A DNA stretch of 21,887 nt from Candidatus Fermentibacterota bacterium (GCA_030620115.1 JAUXFG010000059.1:1-21887); one strand, 5' to 3'; positions 1 to 7,412 are shown, numbered from the stretch's first letter. A program made the numbers and translations. Notes: generated by a model from the sequence alone, not told the origin.

Positions 1-363
1 AAAGGAGCGAAGAATCTCTCTCACATCCTTCCTCCATCATCTGAACGCTGCACGCTGAACGCTTCCTTCTCCCCCTCCCCTCTCCCAGATTCTTCGGTCG
101 CGTCGCTCCCTCAGAATGACACACACAGTACCTCACCTTCTGCGCACCACCGCTGTCATTCTGAGCGACTGAAAGGAGCGAAGAATCTCTCTCACATCCT
201 TCCTCCATCATCTGAACGCTGCACGCTGAACGCTTCCTTCTCCCCCTCTCCTCTCCCAGATTCTTCGGTCGCGTCGCTCCCTCAGAATGACACACACAGT
301 ACCTCGCCTTCTACGCACCGCCACTGTCATTCTGAGCGACTGCAATGAGCGAAGAATCTCTCT
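1..363. repeat. 171-bp tandem repeat, about 2.1 copies, cut by window start
   Basis: Positions 1-171 and 172-342 are near-identical copies with only a handful of differences, and a third copy starts at 343 and loses similarity after about 363. Each unit contains two opposed versions of the same word: AGATTCTTCGG...CAGAATGAC (87-120) and its imperfect reverse complement GTCATTCTGAG...GAAGAATCT (155-188). The unit can therefore fold into a hairpin. It also contains the doubled word CTGAACGC/CACGCTGAACGC. Words of the type CATTCTGAG..GAAGAATC are common intergenic repeats in many uncultured bacterial genomes. No coding potential is convincing here. The array may continue to the left of the window. 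Positions 364-432 show nothing recognisable. Confidence 0.9.
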
Positions 364-432
364 TCGTCCGTTGCGCCGGTTGCGAAGCGGAGCTGACAAG
401 GGAAACGGGAACCTGATGAGAATGTGACAGGC

Positions 433-509
433 TGGTACGCCCAGGAGGAGTCGAACCCCCAGCCTTCTGGTCCGTAGCCAGACGCTCTATCCAATTGAGC
501 TATGGGCGC
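433..509 (-). tRNA. tRNA-Arg(ACG)
   Basis: The minus strand folds into a full 77-nt cloverleaf. The acceptor stem GCGCCCA pairs with TGGGCGT (the first pair is G-U), the discriminator is A, and the CCA end is encoded. The D-stem is GCTC/GAGC. The anticodon stem TCTGG/CCAGA carries the loop CTACGGA, giving anticodon ACG (read as ICG after deamination), which decodes CGN arginine codons. The variable loop has 5 nt, and the T-stem GGGGG/CCTCC carries loop TTCGACT. The gene lies downstream of the radical-SAM gene on the same strand, with 63 nt between them. Confidence 0.97.
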
Positions 510-529
510 AAATGAAAAAACACGGCAAC

Positions 530-558
530 AAAGTTGGTGCTCCCCAGAGTTGTGTCAA
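530..558 (-). promoter_or_regulatory. weak candidate promoter for the tRNA-Arg
   Basis: On the minus strand a perfect -35 word TTGACA (558 to 553) is followed, after 17 nt, by AACTTT (535 to 530), a poor -10 match. This would place a start about 10-20 nt before the mature tRNA 5' end at 509. The -35 word is seen. The promoter function is inferred and weak. Confidence 0.22.
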
Positions 559-572
559 TAGGGCTATCCCGA

Positions 573-1715
573 TCATGGATCCCGCTGCCTCTCGTAGGAA
601 CTCTCTTCCCGGATCATGATGGTCACCTCGGGCCACTCCCGTGCGAGTTCTTTCTTCATACGCCCTGCAACGAACCAGGGCAGTTCGATCACTGTGCCGG
701 AACACCGGATGCTTTTCGAATCGACCGCGCGCGTGCCGATAACATGCGCCATCACCTCCTGCGCAGTATCCTCGGTCCCACAGATAATCCTCCCGAATAG
801 GAGCCGCCCCGAATCAGTAACCTCATCGCAGGACCGGGCCACGGCAGCGGCTCGTCGTCGGTCACGGTTGGTCTTTTGGACAAAAAACTTTGACTGGGAG
901 GAGCAAAAATGAAGCCACGGTGATCCTTCAGGCCAGGATTGTGATTCGCCGAGCAAATCCATGGCCAATTCCCTGCTGCCCACCACCTGTGTCTTGGACA
1001 CAAATCTCAGATCTGAGAGCATCGCCTCACGCATCTCCAGTGTGACTGGCGCCCCATCCATGGATTCCGGGATTGGTTCGGCGGGATGGAAACCGCGATC
1101 CACGAGCTTGTCATAATTCGAAGGAGCCATGTGGAATTCATTGAGGTTTATGAGAGCCACGCCACGTTCTTGTGCCATATGAACGATCTCCGGTACACAT
1201 CCCGGGGGACTCGGAATACACGGAATCTCCACGCCTACACGCCAGGGAAGCTCCAAGGCATGAGATAACCCGGATGTTTCGTGGGGGCCATGAAGATGGA
1301 ATCGTATTTCGTCCAGACCGGCTTCAAAAAGTGCTTCCAGGGTTTCCGGAGAGGCGTCGGCAACGCAGGTATACAGATGGAGGTGAAACGCCCGCCCCAT
1401 GCCCTGCTTCAGCGTTCTGATGAATCGGATGGCCCGCTCCAACTTCATGAGTGGCTCGCCCCCCGTGATACATGCGGCCTGCGCATCAATGAGCATAGCC
1501 TCCCTGATCAGGTCCTGATCCTCCTCCACCACCAGATCTCCCGCGTAGGAAGTATCGGTTCGTTGGGGAGGATTGGGGCAGTAGTAGCAGCCTCTGCGGC
1601 AGATCTCCGTCACGCCCACCACCAACATCCGTCCCTGGAGACAAGCATGACATGACGGCGAGATATCGCCGGTATAGTAGTTCGCGCCAAAAAGCTCCTG
1701 GATTTCACGCACCAT
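573..1715 (-). CDS. radical SAM protein, COG2108-like (pyruvate formate-lyase-activating-enzyme related)
   Basis: This 380-residue protein has a radical-SAM cluster motif CRRGCYYCPNP (Cys39, Cys43, Cys46; CxxxCxxC) that should bind a 4Fe-4S cluster and cleave S-adenosylmethionine. A second pair, CHAC (Cys22, Cys25), precedes it, and ITGGEPL follows as the SAM-binding GGEP motif. The leading Cys pair, the GVTEICRRGCYYCP core and the overall length match the uncharacterised COG2108 family, known mostly from archaea with scattered bacterial members. The substrate is unknown. The ATG at 1715 is preceded by a GGCGGTGA stretch that could serve as ribosome-binding site. The gene is divergent from the DUF362 gene, with about 210 nt between starts, and the tRNA-Arg follows it. 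The family call is fairly secure. No reaction can be assigned. Confidence 0.85.
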   Translation of the reverse strand: MVREIQELFGANYYTGDISPSCHACLQGRMLVVGVTEICRRGCYYCPNPPQRTDTSYAGDLVVEEDQDLIREAMLIDAQAACITGGEPLMKLERAIRFIRTLKQGMGRAFHLHLYTCVADASPETLEALFEAGLDEIRFHLHGPHETSGLSHALELPWRVGVEIPCIPSPPGCVPEIVHMAQERGVALINLNEFHMAPSNYDKLVDRGFHPAEPIPESMDGAPVTLEMREAMLSDLRFVSKTQVVGSRELAMDLLGESQSWPEGSPWLHFCSSQSKFFVQKTNRDRRRAAAVARSCDEVTDSGRLLFGRIICGTEDTAQEVMAHVIGTRAVDSKSIRCSGTVIELPWFVAGRMKKELAREWPEVTIMIREESSYERQRDP

Positions 1716-1910
1716 TTCACCGCCTGAATTCTTACCCGCGCAGACAAAGAGTATGGATGCTATGGCGGTATCCTGCCGCTGTCAACTGGCGTCCATGCCT
1801 TTCCGCGGGATGGAATGGAACTTGCGCAAAAGCTCCGATAGCCGCTTAGTATCAACCAAAGTCGTCTCTGCATGTGGAGTTGGCCATGGGTCGGGGCGAC
1901 TATCCGCCAT

Positions 1911-1918
1911 GGGAGGAG
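1911..1918 (+). promoter_or_regulatory. ribosome-binding site fixing the DUF362 start
   Basis: GGGAGGAG lies 7 nt before the ATG at 1926. It selects this start over an upstream in-frame ATG at 1872, which would add 18 unlikely residues before the Tat signal. Confidence 0.75.
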
Positions 1919-1925
1919 TTGCAAA

Positions 1926-3245
1926 ATGCCAGACAAGTCAAAGATGAAGCTATCGCGAAGGGGTTTCTTGGCCACGACGGGAGCAGCGGCGGCAGGCGCA
2001 TTGCTGAAGCCGACACGATTACTGGCGAACTCCGCCAATGGGCCGCGGCTTGGAAATCTTCATCCCGGTGTGGCTGCAATCGTTTTCGATCCAGATGCCA
2101 CAACCGGAACCAGCGGCAACCTCGATATCATCCGAACCATGGTGGATTCCGGTCTCAAGGCCATCACAGGGGAATCAACTGCACCAGATGCCATGGCCCA
2201 CCTGCTGACCGAAGGGACTGTGGGAAAAAAGGTTGCCATCAAGGTCAACTGCATCAATAGCGGCGTGCCAACCCGCTGGGAAATGGTTCGAGCAATACTG
2301 GAGAGGTTGGTCGACGCTGGTATAGATCCGTCCAACGTCACGATTTTCGACAACCAGAACCTGCCCAACAGCGGCTATACTGCCGCAAACTTTCCAAATG
2401 GAACAGGTGAGATATTCGATGGTCTCCAACTCCTGAGCAATCACGGGTCCTGCTCCTATTCGGTTCCCGGCACTACCTGTTCACTGTCGGAATATATCGT
2501 TGATGCAGACTATCTCGTAAACACACCGGTTCTGAAAGGCCATTGGGGAGTCACCGACAACGACTTCCACTTTACGTTGGGGATGAAGAACCACTATGGC
2601 TCAATCAGCGGTTTGACGCACGACTGGCCTCAGTTCAGAGAGATGCTGGGATGCATTAGTGCCGATCCAGTGCATGTGAAGCCCAAGACCATTCTGGTCG
2701 CTCTGAGCTCTCTGTTTGGATACTATTCCTTTAACTCTCCCGGCGGTTCGGCTGAGAACTGGACCACGTTTGGCAATACTCATCCGAAACGTGTTGTCTT
2801 GTCAACTGATCCTATCACCGCCGACCACATCGGCCAGGAGATGATCAATCACGAACGGCCGCTCCATGGTCTTACCGAGAAAACCGACACGTATGTTGAA
2901 TATGCTGCCACCACCTTTGGGATCGGTATCTTTGATTTCGATGCCATGACCGTCCACCAATGGATCGGCCAGCCGCCAAACCTCACGGTCGAGCCTGTTG
3001 TCGGTACTTCACGGCAGCTTTCATGGAACCGCATGAACGGCGCCTATGGTTACCGAATCTACCGTTCCACAAATGCCTACTCTGGATGGGCGCAAGTGAT
3101 GGAAATCACGGACCCATCGACATTGACCTGGGACGAATCGACGAGCCCCCCTCTGTCGGGATATTTCTATAGGCTACGGGCCTATAATGCCTTCGGCATG
3201 TCAGATGCCTCAAATACCGTGGGGATCTTTCCCTATCAGGTGTAG
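1926..3245 (+). CDS. Tat-exported DUF362 protein with C-terminal fibronectin-III domain
   Basis: From the ATG at 1926 the product has 439 residues. It opens with a twin-arginine signal (SRRGFL, residues 10-15) followed by an Ala-rich hydrophobic stretch, so export in folded form is expected. The body matches the DUF362 family (COG2006): VAIKVNCINSG, VDADYLVNTPVLKGH and FTLGMKNHYGSISG are typical family blocks. The last ~90 residues form a fibronectin type III-like domain (LSWNRMNGAYGYRIYRS...YFYRLRAYNAFGMSDAS). The ferredoxin-like Cys motifs found in some DUF362 proteins are not seen. DUF362 has no well-established reaction; a redox or metal-linked role is often suggested. The partner may be the divergent radical-SAM gene, but adjacency is the only evidence. 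Confidence 0.88.
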   Translation: MPDKSKMKLSRRGFLATTGAAAAGALLKPTRLLANSANGPRLGNLHPGVAAIVFDPDATTGTSGNLDIIRTMVDSGLKAITGESTAPDAMAHLLTEGTVGKKVAIKVNCINSGVPTRWEMVRAILERLVDAGIDPSNVTIFDNQNLPNSGYTAANFPNGTGEIFDGLQLLSNHGSCSYSVPGTTCSLSEYIVDADYLVNTPVLKGHWGVTDNDFHFTLGMKNHYGSISGLTHDWPQFREMLGCISADPVHVKPKTILVALSSLFGYYSFNSPGGSAENWTTFGNTHPKRVVLSTDPITADHIGQEMINHERPLHGLTEKTDTYVEYAATTFGIGIFDFDAMTVHQWIGQPPNLTVEPVVGTSRQLSWNRMNGAYGYRIYRSTNAYSGWAQVMEITDPSTLTWDESTSPPLSGYFYRLRAYNAFGMSDASNTVGIFPYQV

Positions 3246-3249
3246 CATC

Positions 3250-3286
3250 CCTGCTTTGGTTGTGCCGATATGACGATCAAAGCGGG
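3250..3286. terminator. candidate hairpin terminator between convergent genes
   Basis: CCTGCTTTG (3250-3258) can pair with CAAAGCGGG (3278-3286) over 9 bp including one G-U pair, with a 19-nt loop. It sits 5 nt after the DUF362 stop and before the 3' end of the convergent kinase gene. There is no T-run, so it is at best a weak intrinsic terminator. Confidence 0.4.
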
Positions 3287-3302
3287 AATTCGAGGAAAAG
3301 CG

Positions 3303-4727
3303 CTACTCTTCTGGTTGAGGGAGCGAGAAAAAGAAGGTGCTGCCCTTCCCCACCTCGCTCTCGACGCCTGTTCGTCCTCCAAGCCGCTCCATGATCCGTG
3401 CCACAATGGAGAGCCCGAGGCCGTGCCCCTTGGTGGTGGCCTGATTCAGACGTGAGAATGGAGCAAAAATGCGTGATTGTTCATCAGCATTGAGACCGCG
3501 CCCATTGTCGCGTGTCCAGAAACGTACGATCCCATCCTTCTCTATCGTAGATCCCAGCTCCACCCGTGGCGGACGCCCACCATGCTTGACCGCATTGCTG
3601 ATGTAGTTGACCCAGACCTCCTCTACCCACGGCCCGTGGCCCACGACTGCGGGCCATGCGTCCGGTACCATGATCTCCGCCTGGTGCTCCTCAATCATGC
3701 CGGAGAGACGTCTCGTGGCCTCGACGATGAGCGGCCTCATGTCCAGTGCGCCGGTTTCAACATCCGCCTGTTTCCGCACGCCGGCCAACACCAGCAACTC
3801 ATCAACAATACTGCTCATCTTGAAGCCCGCCTGCACGATGAGCTTGAGGTACTCCCTGATCTCCTCTCCGCTCATGTCGCGGTGGTGATCTTCCAATACT
3901 TCGGAAAAACCAACAATCACACCGATGGGGCTACGAAGGTCGTGCGCCACAGTATGTGAGAATGCATCGAGTTCCTCGTTCTGTCGTTGAAGCTCCATCG
4001 CCTGCTCTCGCAGCGTTTCTTCAGCTCGTTTCCGTCTCGTGATATCACGCAATGTGGCAAGACTGGCTTCTTCGCCCTCCCAATCCATCTCGACCACACT
4101 CATCTCCGCAACACGCATCGCGCCGTCGGATCGGGGAATCTCGATCTCCGTCGACTCACCTCTTGATAGGGGAAGCCCCAATGTGCTCCCCTGCAGGTCT
4201 GGAAGTGATATGTCGAACAGCAACGCGGCGGCCGGGTTCGCAAACCGGACAATCCCTGACCGATCATAGACGACCATAGCGTCGGTGCTTTTCTCCAGAA
4301 CTCTCCGAAAATGGGCCTCATGCGCACGGCTTGCCTGCTCCGATCGCTTCCGCTCTATGGAATACCGGATAACACGCGAGAGCATCTCCGGATTGAGCCG
4401 CTTCTTGTCCAAATAGTCTTGAGCGCCTTCACGTACGACCTTGTCACCAATGGCGCCAAAATCATCCCAGGCAAGGGCAACCACAGGAACATCCGAGGAA
4501 TATGTACAGAGGCTGGTCAGCGCCTTGAATCCTGTTCCGTCAGAGGGATCAAGGCTGAACAAGATGATGTCCACCGGATTGTTCTCCATGGACCTGAGAC
4601 CGGCAGAGGGCTGATCAGCGTGCGACACGTCAAAAGCAACGCCGTTCGCCTCATCCACCATACGGGAAATTAGCCCAGCATCGTTCTGGTCGTGCTCAAT
4701 GACGAGAACCTTGATGGGTTCGGACAC
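3303..4727 (-). CDS. pseudo-receiver / PAS / sensor histidine kinase
   Basis: The chosen start is GTG at 4727, because GGAGG lies 6 nt upstream. An ATG at 4826 is in frame but adds 33 residues unlike a receiver. The 474-residue protein has a receiver-like domain (about 4-125), a PAS domain (about 136-235), a short coiled linker, a HisKA domain with HDLRSP (His262), and a HATPase domain with N-box NYISNAVKHG, G1 DNGRGL, F-box IFAPFSRL and G2 GHGLGLSIV. The kinase core is intact. The receiver is degenerate: the phosphoacceptor Asp is Ser58 (ILFSLDPSDGTG), the acidic pair reads E11-H12, and the switch Thr is Ala86, while Lys108 remains. No membrane segment is seen, so it is cytoplasmic. No response regulator lies nearby. 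Confidence 0.93.
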   Translation of the reverse strand: MSEPIKVLVIEHDQNDAGLISRMVDEANGVAFDVSHADQPSAGLRSMENNPVDIILFSLDPSDGTGFKALTSLCTYSSDVPVVALAWDDFGAIGDKVVREGAQDYLDKKRLNPEMLSRVIRYSIERKRSEQASRAHEAHFRRVLEKSTDAMVVYDRSGIVRFANPAAALLFDISLPDLQGSTLGLPLSRGESTEIEIPRSDGAMRVAEMSVVEMDWEGEEASLATLRDITRRKRAEETLREQAMELQRQNEELDAFSHTVAHDLRSPIGVIVGFSEVLEDHHRDMSGEEIREYLKLIVQAGFKMSSIVDELLVLAGVRKQADVETGALDMRPLIVEATRRLSGMIEEHQAEIMVPDAWPAVVGHGPWVEEVWVNYISNAVKHGGRPPRVELGSTIEKDGIVRFWTRDNGRGLNADEQSRIFAPFSRLNQATTKGHGLGLSIVARIMERLGGRTGVESEVGKGSTFFFSLPQPEE

Positions 4728-5118
4728 GGTCGCCCTCCAATGACAGCGTGACGTCGGATCTCTTCCCATGCTTCCGACCGAATAGTCCTCACCGGGTACA
4801 ATAACCACAATGAGCTCTTCAAGCAAGTGACATTTATGATAACCGTTCAGATGTTCAGGACAGGCCAGGAAATGGTTTACGCTTTCGGAACCTTCCTTGC
4901 AATGACTGAGGCCCCGGGGGTCATCGCGAGCGATAGCGCGGCGATCTCAGTTGAAGGCATGAGATTGCTTCGTCGCTACTCTCCTCGCAATGACAGAGGG
5001 TGGTGCCACGGTTCTGGGATCTCTCTACGGGATACTGTATTCCTATCGTGAGCCGCGACGTTAGGCCAAGACCGTAAAACGAGAGAATGAAACATCCCAA
5101 CCTCTGAACCCTGAACCT
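4728..5118. other. 391-bp intergenic region filled with repeats
   Basis: This gap lies between the start of the histidine kinase and the 3' end of tmk. It contains the palindromic repeat at 4920-4994 and the GAACC-word repeat beginning at 5099. No convincing reading frame was seen. The kinase promoter should lie within about 4730-4850 on the minus strand, but no clear boxes were recognised. Confidence 0.6.
4920..4994. repeat. imperfect inverted repeat of the GTCATTGCGAG..CAATCTC type
   Basis: The left arm (4920-4949) begins GTCATCGCGAGCG and ends GCGATCTCA. The right arm (4960-4994) reads TGAGATTGCTTCGTCG and ends CTCGCAATGAC, an imperfect reverse complement of the left. A partial third word, TTGCAATGAC, lies at 4898-4906. 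Similar palindromic words are widespread intergenic repeats in uncultured bacteria. It differs in sequence from the repeat at 1-363 but has the same design. Confidence 0.75.
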
Positions 5119-5126
5119 CTAAACCT
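5099..5126. repeat. GAACC-word repeat overlapping the tmk stop
   Basis: The plus strand carries a run of near-repeats, CCTCTGAACC, CTGAACC and CTCTAAACC. The reverse complement of 7471-7500 carries the same words. The tmk stop codon (5119-5121) falls inside this repeat. Confidence 0.7.
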
Positions 5127-5730
5127 TTGAATGGATAAGTTGCGCCACGACTTGTCTGATCTGAGCCGCCAAAACCTCCGCTTTCTCGCCTCCATCAAGC
5201 ACATGGACATCAGCAAGTCTGCTGCCCCATTCCAGGTAGAGCTTCCGGACTGTGCGAAGGTATTCGATGTGTTCAAAGGCATCCGCGATGCGGGATGTGG
5301 TAATCCTCCGCAGCGCTTCGGAGGGATCGAGGTCCACGAGAAATGTGGCATCCGGCACGGGCGAGAATCGCAGACATGCCTGCAAGATCTCGGATGGATC
5401 CAGGCCGACTGCACCTTGGTATGCCACTGATGAAAGATAGTGTCTATCCAGCAGGACCACACTTCCCTGATGAATCTCTGGCAAAATCTGAAGACGCGCC
5501 TGTTCACGCCTATCGCGAAGGAACAGAGCGAGCTCTCGGGACGGTGACAGACGACGCCCGCGCTCCGCCAGTGTTCGTAGAATCCTTCCTGCCTTGGAAT
5601 CTGAGGGTTGCACCAGCATCGTGACGGGGATACCTCTCTCTCGAAGCCAGCTCGCGAGCAGATCTCGTTGCGTACTCTTTCCTGAACCATCAATCCCCTC
5701 AAACGCAATGAGAGCGCCTCGTCGCTTCAT
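5119..5730 (-). CDS. tmk: thymidylate kinase (dTMP kinase)
   Basis: This cytosolic 203-residue kinase phosphorylates dTMP to dTDP for DNA synthesis. The P-loop is GIDGSGKST (residues 12-20). The DRx motif is LDRHYLSSVAYQGA (95-106), where the usual DRY is DRH. A lid-type segment (DPSEALRRITTSR...FE) follows. The usual TREPGGT dTMP-binding block is replaced by LVQPSDSKAGR (about 39-49), closer to the EPTDG.IGR version of archaeal-type and some bacterial enzymes, with Gln41 in place of Glu. The length is normal. The ATG at 5730 has GGAGG 7 nt upstream. The last residues and the stop are encoded by the GAACC-word repeat. A related deoxynucleoside-monophosphate kinase is less likely. Confidence 0.9.
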   Translation of the reverse strand: MKRRGALIAFEGIDGSGKSTQRDLLASWLRERGIPVTMLVQPSDSKAGRILRTLAERGRRLSPSRELALFLRDRREQARLQILPEIHQGSVVLLDRHYLSSVAYQGAVGLDPSEILQACLRFSPVPDATFLVDLDPSEALRRITTSRIADAFEHIEYLRTVRKLYLEWGSRLADVHVLDGGEKAEVLAAQIRQVVAQLIHSKV

Positions 5731-5762
5731 TCATACTCCTCCACCAAATCCCTTATGAGATA

Positions 5763-5998
5763 AGCCCGAACTTCTCACCAACTTTCGGCTGCAGCAGCCG
5801 ATATGGCATCCCGCGTCCGACGCGGGACTTCGTTACGCTCCGTTCCGTCTTCGCGATGGCTACGACGTGACAAGCAGCTTCCTCGATCCCGCGTCGGCCG
5901 CGGGATCGAGGATACGCCTGCGGAGGCTTCGGTCGCAAGCCTCGCATTCAAAACCATCTCTGCCGTTTCGCTTCGAAAGCCGGTGAGAAGTCCGGGCT
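5763..5998. mobile_element. MITE-like element with 25-bp terminal inverted repeats
   Basis: The left end (5763-5787, AGCCCGAACTTCTCACC...) and the reverse complement of the right end (5974-5998, AGCCCGGACTTCTCACC...) match at 22 of 25 positions. Between them are two internal palindromes with a shared CCCGCGTC core: a 9-bp one at 5809-5827 and a 14-bp one at 5880-5912. The total is 236 bp with no coding capacity, which fits a miniature inverted-repeat element moved in trans. A clear target-site duplication is not visible; TA flanks the left end, but the right side is ambiguous. Confidence 0.72.
5880..5912. repeat. 14-bp perfect inverted repeat inside the MITE-like element
   Basis: TCCTCGATCCCGCG (5880-5893) is followed by a 5-nt loop TCGGC and its exact reverse complement (5899-5912). 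It forms a very stable hairpin within the element. Confidence 0.85.
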
Positions 5999-6221
5999 AG
6001 ACCTTGCGCTCGCCCGGCGATATTGGGCTCCCACTATGCGGCATGGCAAATGGCTCCTTCAGTAAGGAACCCCACATAATCTAGGTTCCTGGGTGCTATC
6101 CACAACTCAGCTCCGACGCCACGAATGGGGTTGACTGTGATGGTGCAGTCTCTCACATTGGGCCACTTCTTGTCTCTGTGTGCTGCAGATCTCAAACCCG
6201 TAGAGCACTGAGAGGTACGCT

Positions 6222-7412
6222 GTGCCCTTCGCAGATCGAATCTCCAGAATACAATCTTCGCTCACCCTCGAGCTTTCCGCAAAAGCAAAAGCCCTTGCCA
6301 AGGCGGGGGAACCAGTGATCAACCTCTCAGTAGGCGAACCGGATTTCCCCACACCCGAACATGTCTGTCAGGCGGGAATCGACGCCATTCGAGAGGGATA
6401 TACAAAATACACGGCCAGCTCCGGCATCCCTGAGCTCAGGGCCGCGGTTGCCGAGAACTTCAATCAGATGTGGGGCGCCGATTACGGCCCTCAGAACATC
6501 GTCATAGGCTGTGGGGCAAAACACACCATCGCCAATACCGTGCTGGCAACATGCCAAAGGGGCGACGAGGTGCTGATCCCTTCGCCCTACTGGTTGAGCT
6601 ATCCCGAGATGGCACACCTGGCCCATGCTGACCCTGTGATCATACCACTGGGCCCCGAAGATGATTTCAAACTCACTCCTGAACTGCTGAAGAAACATCT
6701 CTCGCCCCGATCGCGGCTCATCATCTTCAACTCGCCCTCGAATCCCACAGGAGTTGCCTATGGGTTGGAGGAGATGGGAGCACTGATTCCAGTGATCAAG
6801 GAATCTGGAATATGGTTGGCGTCAGACGAGATCTATAGCAAGATCATCTATGATGGGAGAACGCACCATTCTCTTGCAGCGTTTCCAGAGCTCCGGGAGA
6901 GGCTCGTGGTGGTGGATGGCTGGTCAAAATCATATGCCATGACGGGGTGGCGGATCGGTCTTCTTGTCGCCCCGATATCCCTTGCCACGGCCGTGGGGAA
7001 GATGCAGAGCCACACCACGTCCAACGCCTCGAGCATTTCGCAGTATGCTGCCTTGGCTGCCCTGAGGGGCCCGCAGGACGAGCTCAATGCCATGGTTGCG
7101 GAATTCCAACAGAGACGGGATATCGCCCTTGAACTGGTGACTTCTCTGGCAAACGTCCATTGCAGAAAACCTGAGGGCGCGTTCTATCTCTTCCCAGACG
7201 TGTCATGGTATCTTGGCAAGTCATGGCAAGGGAACAAGATCGAGACCACACTCGAATTGTGCCGGTATGTGCTCGACAGATTCAAACTCGCCATTGTTCC
7301 GGGAAGCGTTTTCGGAGGAGAGGGTTTTGTGCGAATCAGCTATGCCGCGAGCCGGGAGGAAGTAAGGGAAGGGATCGCGCGCCTTGGGGAGGCCCTCACC
7401 ACACTCGAATAG
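6222..7412 (+). CDS. class I/II pyridoxal-phosphate aminotransferase, probable aspartate aminotransferase
   Basis: This 396-residue fold-type-I aminotransferase has the family's usual length. Key residues are visible: the NPTG block (Asn174-Gly177), DEIY (202-205) that binds the pyridine ring and its oxygen, the Schiff-base lysine Lys236 in GWSKSYAMTGWRIG, and the substrate-carboxylate arginine Arg371 in GFVRISYA. The N-terminal NLSVGEPDFPTPEHV is typical of the aspC/aspB (Ib) subgroup, so aspartate/2-oxoglutarate transamination is likely. Related aromatic or prephenate aminotransferases cannot be excluded. The start is GTG at 6222 with GAGAGGT 5 nt upstream. The gene stands alone on the plus strand. 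Confidence 0.92.
   Translation: MPFADRISRIQSSLTLELSAKAKALAKAGEPVINLSVGEPDFPTPEHVCQAGIDAIREGYTKYTASSGIPELRAAVAENFNQMWGADYGPQNIVIGCGAKHTIANTVLATCQRGDEVLIPSPYWLSYPEMAHLAHADPVIIPLGPEDDFKLTPELLKKHLSPRSRLIIFNSPSNPTGVAYGLEEMGALIPVIKESGIWLASDEIYSKIIYDGRTHHSLAAFPELRERLVVVDGWSKSYAMTGWRIGLLVAPISLATAVGKMQSHTTSNASSISQYAALAALRGPQDELNAMVAEFQQRRDIALELVTSLANVHCRKPEGAFYLFPDVSWYLGKSWQGNKIETTLELCRYVLDRFKLAIVPGSVFGGEGFVRISYAASREEVREGIARLGEALTTLE

Larger units (their letters stand above)
5731..6221. other. 491-bp divergent intergenic region: MITE-like element plus unassigned leader
   Basis: The region separates tmk (minus) from the aminotransferase (plus). The MITE-like element fills 5763-5998. The remaining 6001-6221 holds a perfect 7-bp hairpin (AGGAACC 6065-6071 with GGTTCCT 6084-6090) and a possible -35 word TTGACT (6131-6136) with a poor -10 (CACATT, 6154-6159). 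No riboswitch class or small gene was recognised. Confidence 0.55.

Noticed and set aside
1-363. CRISPR array
   Set aside because: The period is 171 bp with similar sequence throughout the unit. There are no short repeats separated by unique spacers and no cas genes.
4827-5051. A 74-residue plus-strand frame
   Set aside because: It is made mostly of the palindromic repeat at 4890-4994.
5753-6000. Three ~65-residue frames inside the MITE-like element
   Set aside because: They read through inverted repeats in both directions, with no ribosome-binding sites and no family resemblance.
6001-6221. Riboswitch or T-box leader before the aminotransferase
   Set aside because: Only one short 7-bp hairpin is visible. 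No T-box, SAM, lysine or other conserved riboswitch core was recognised.
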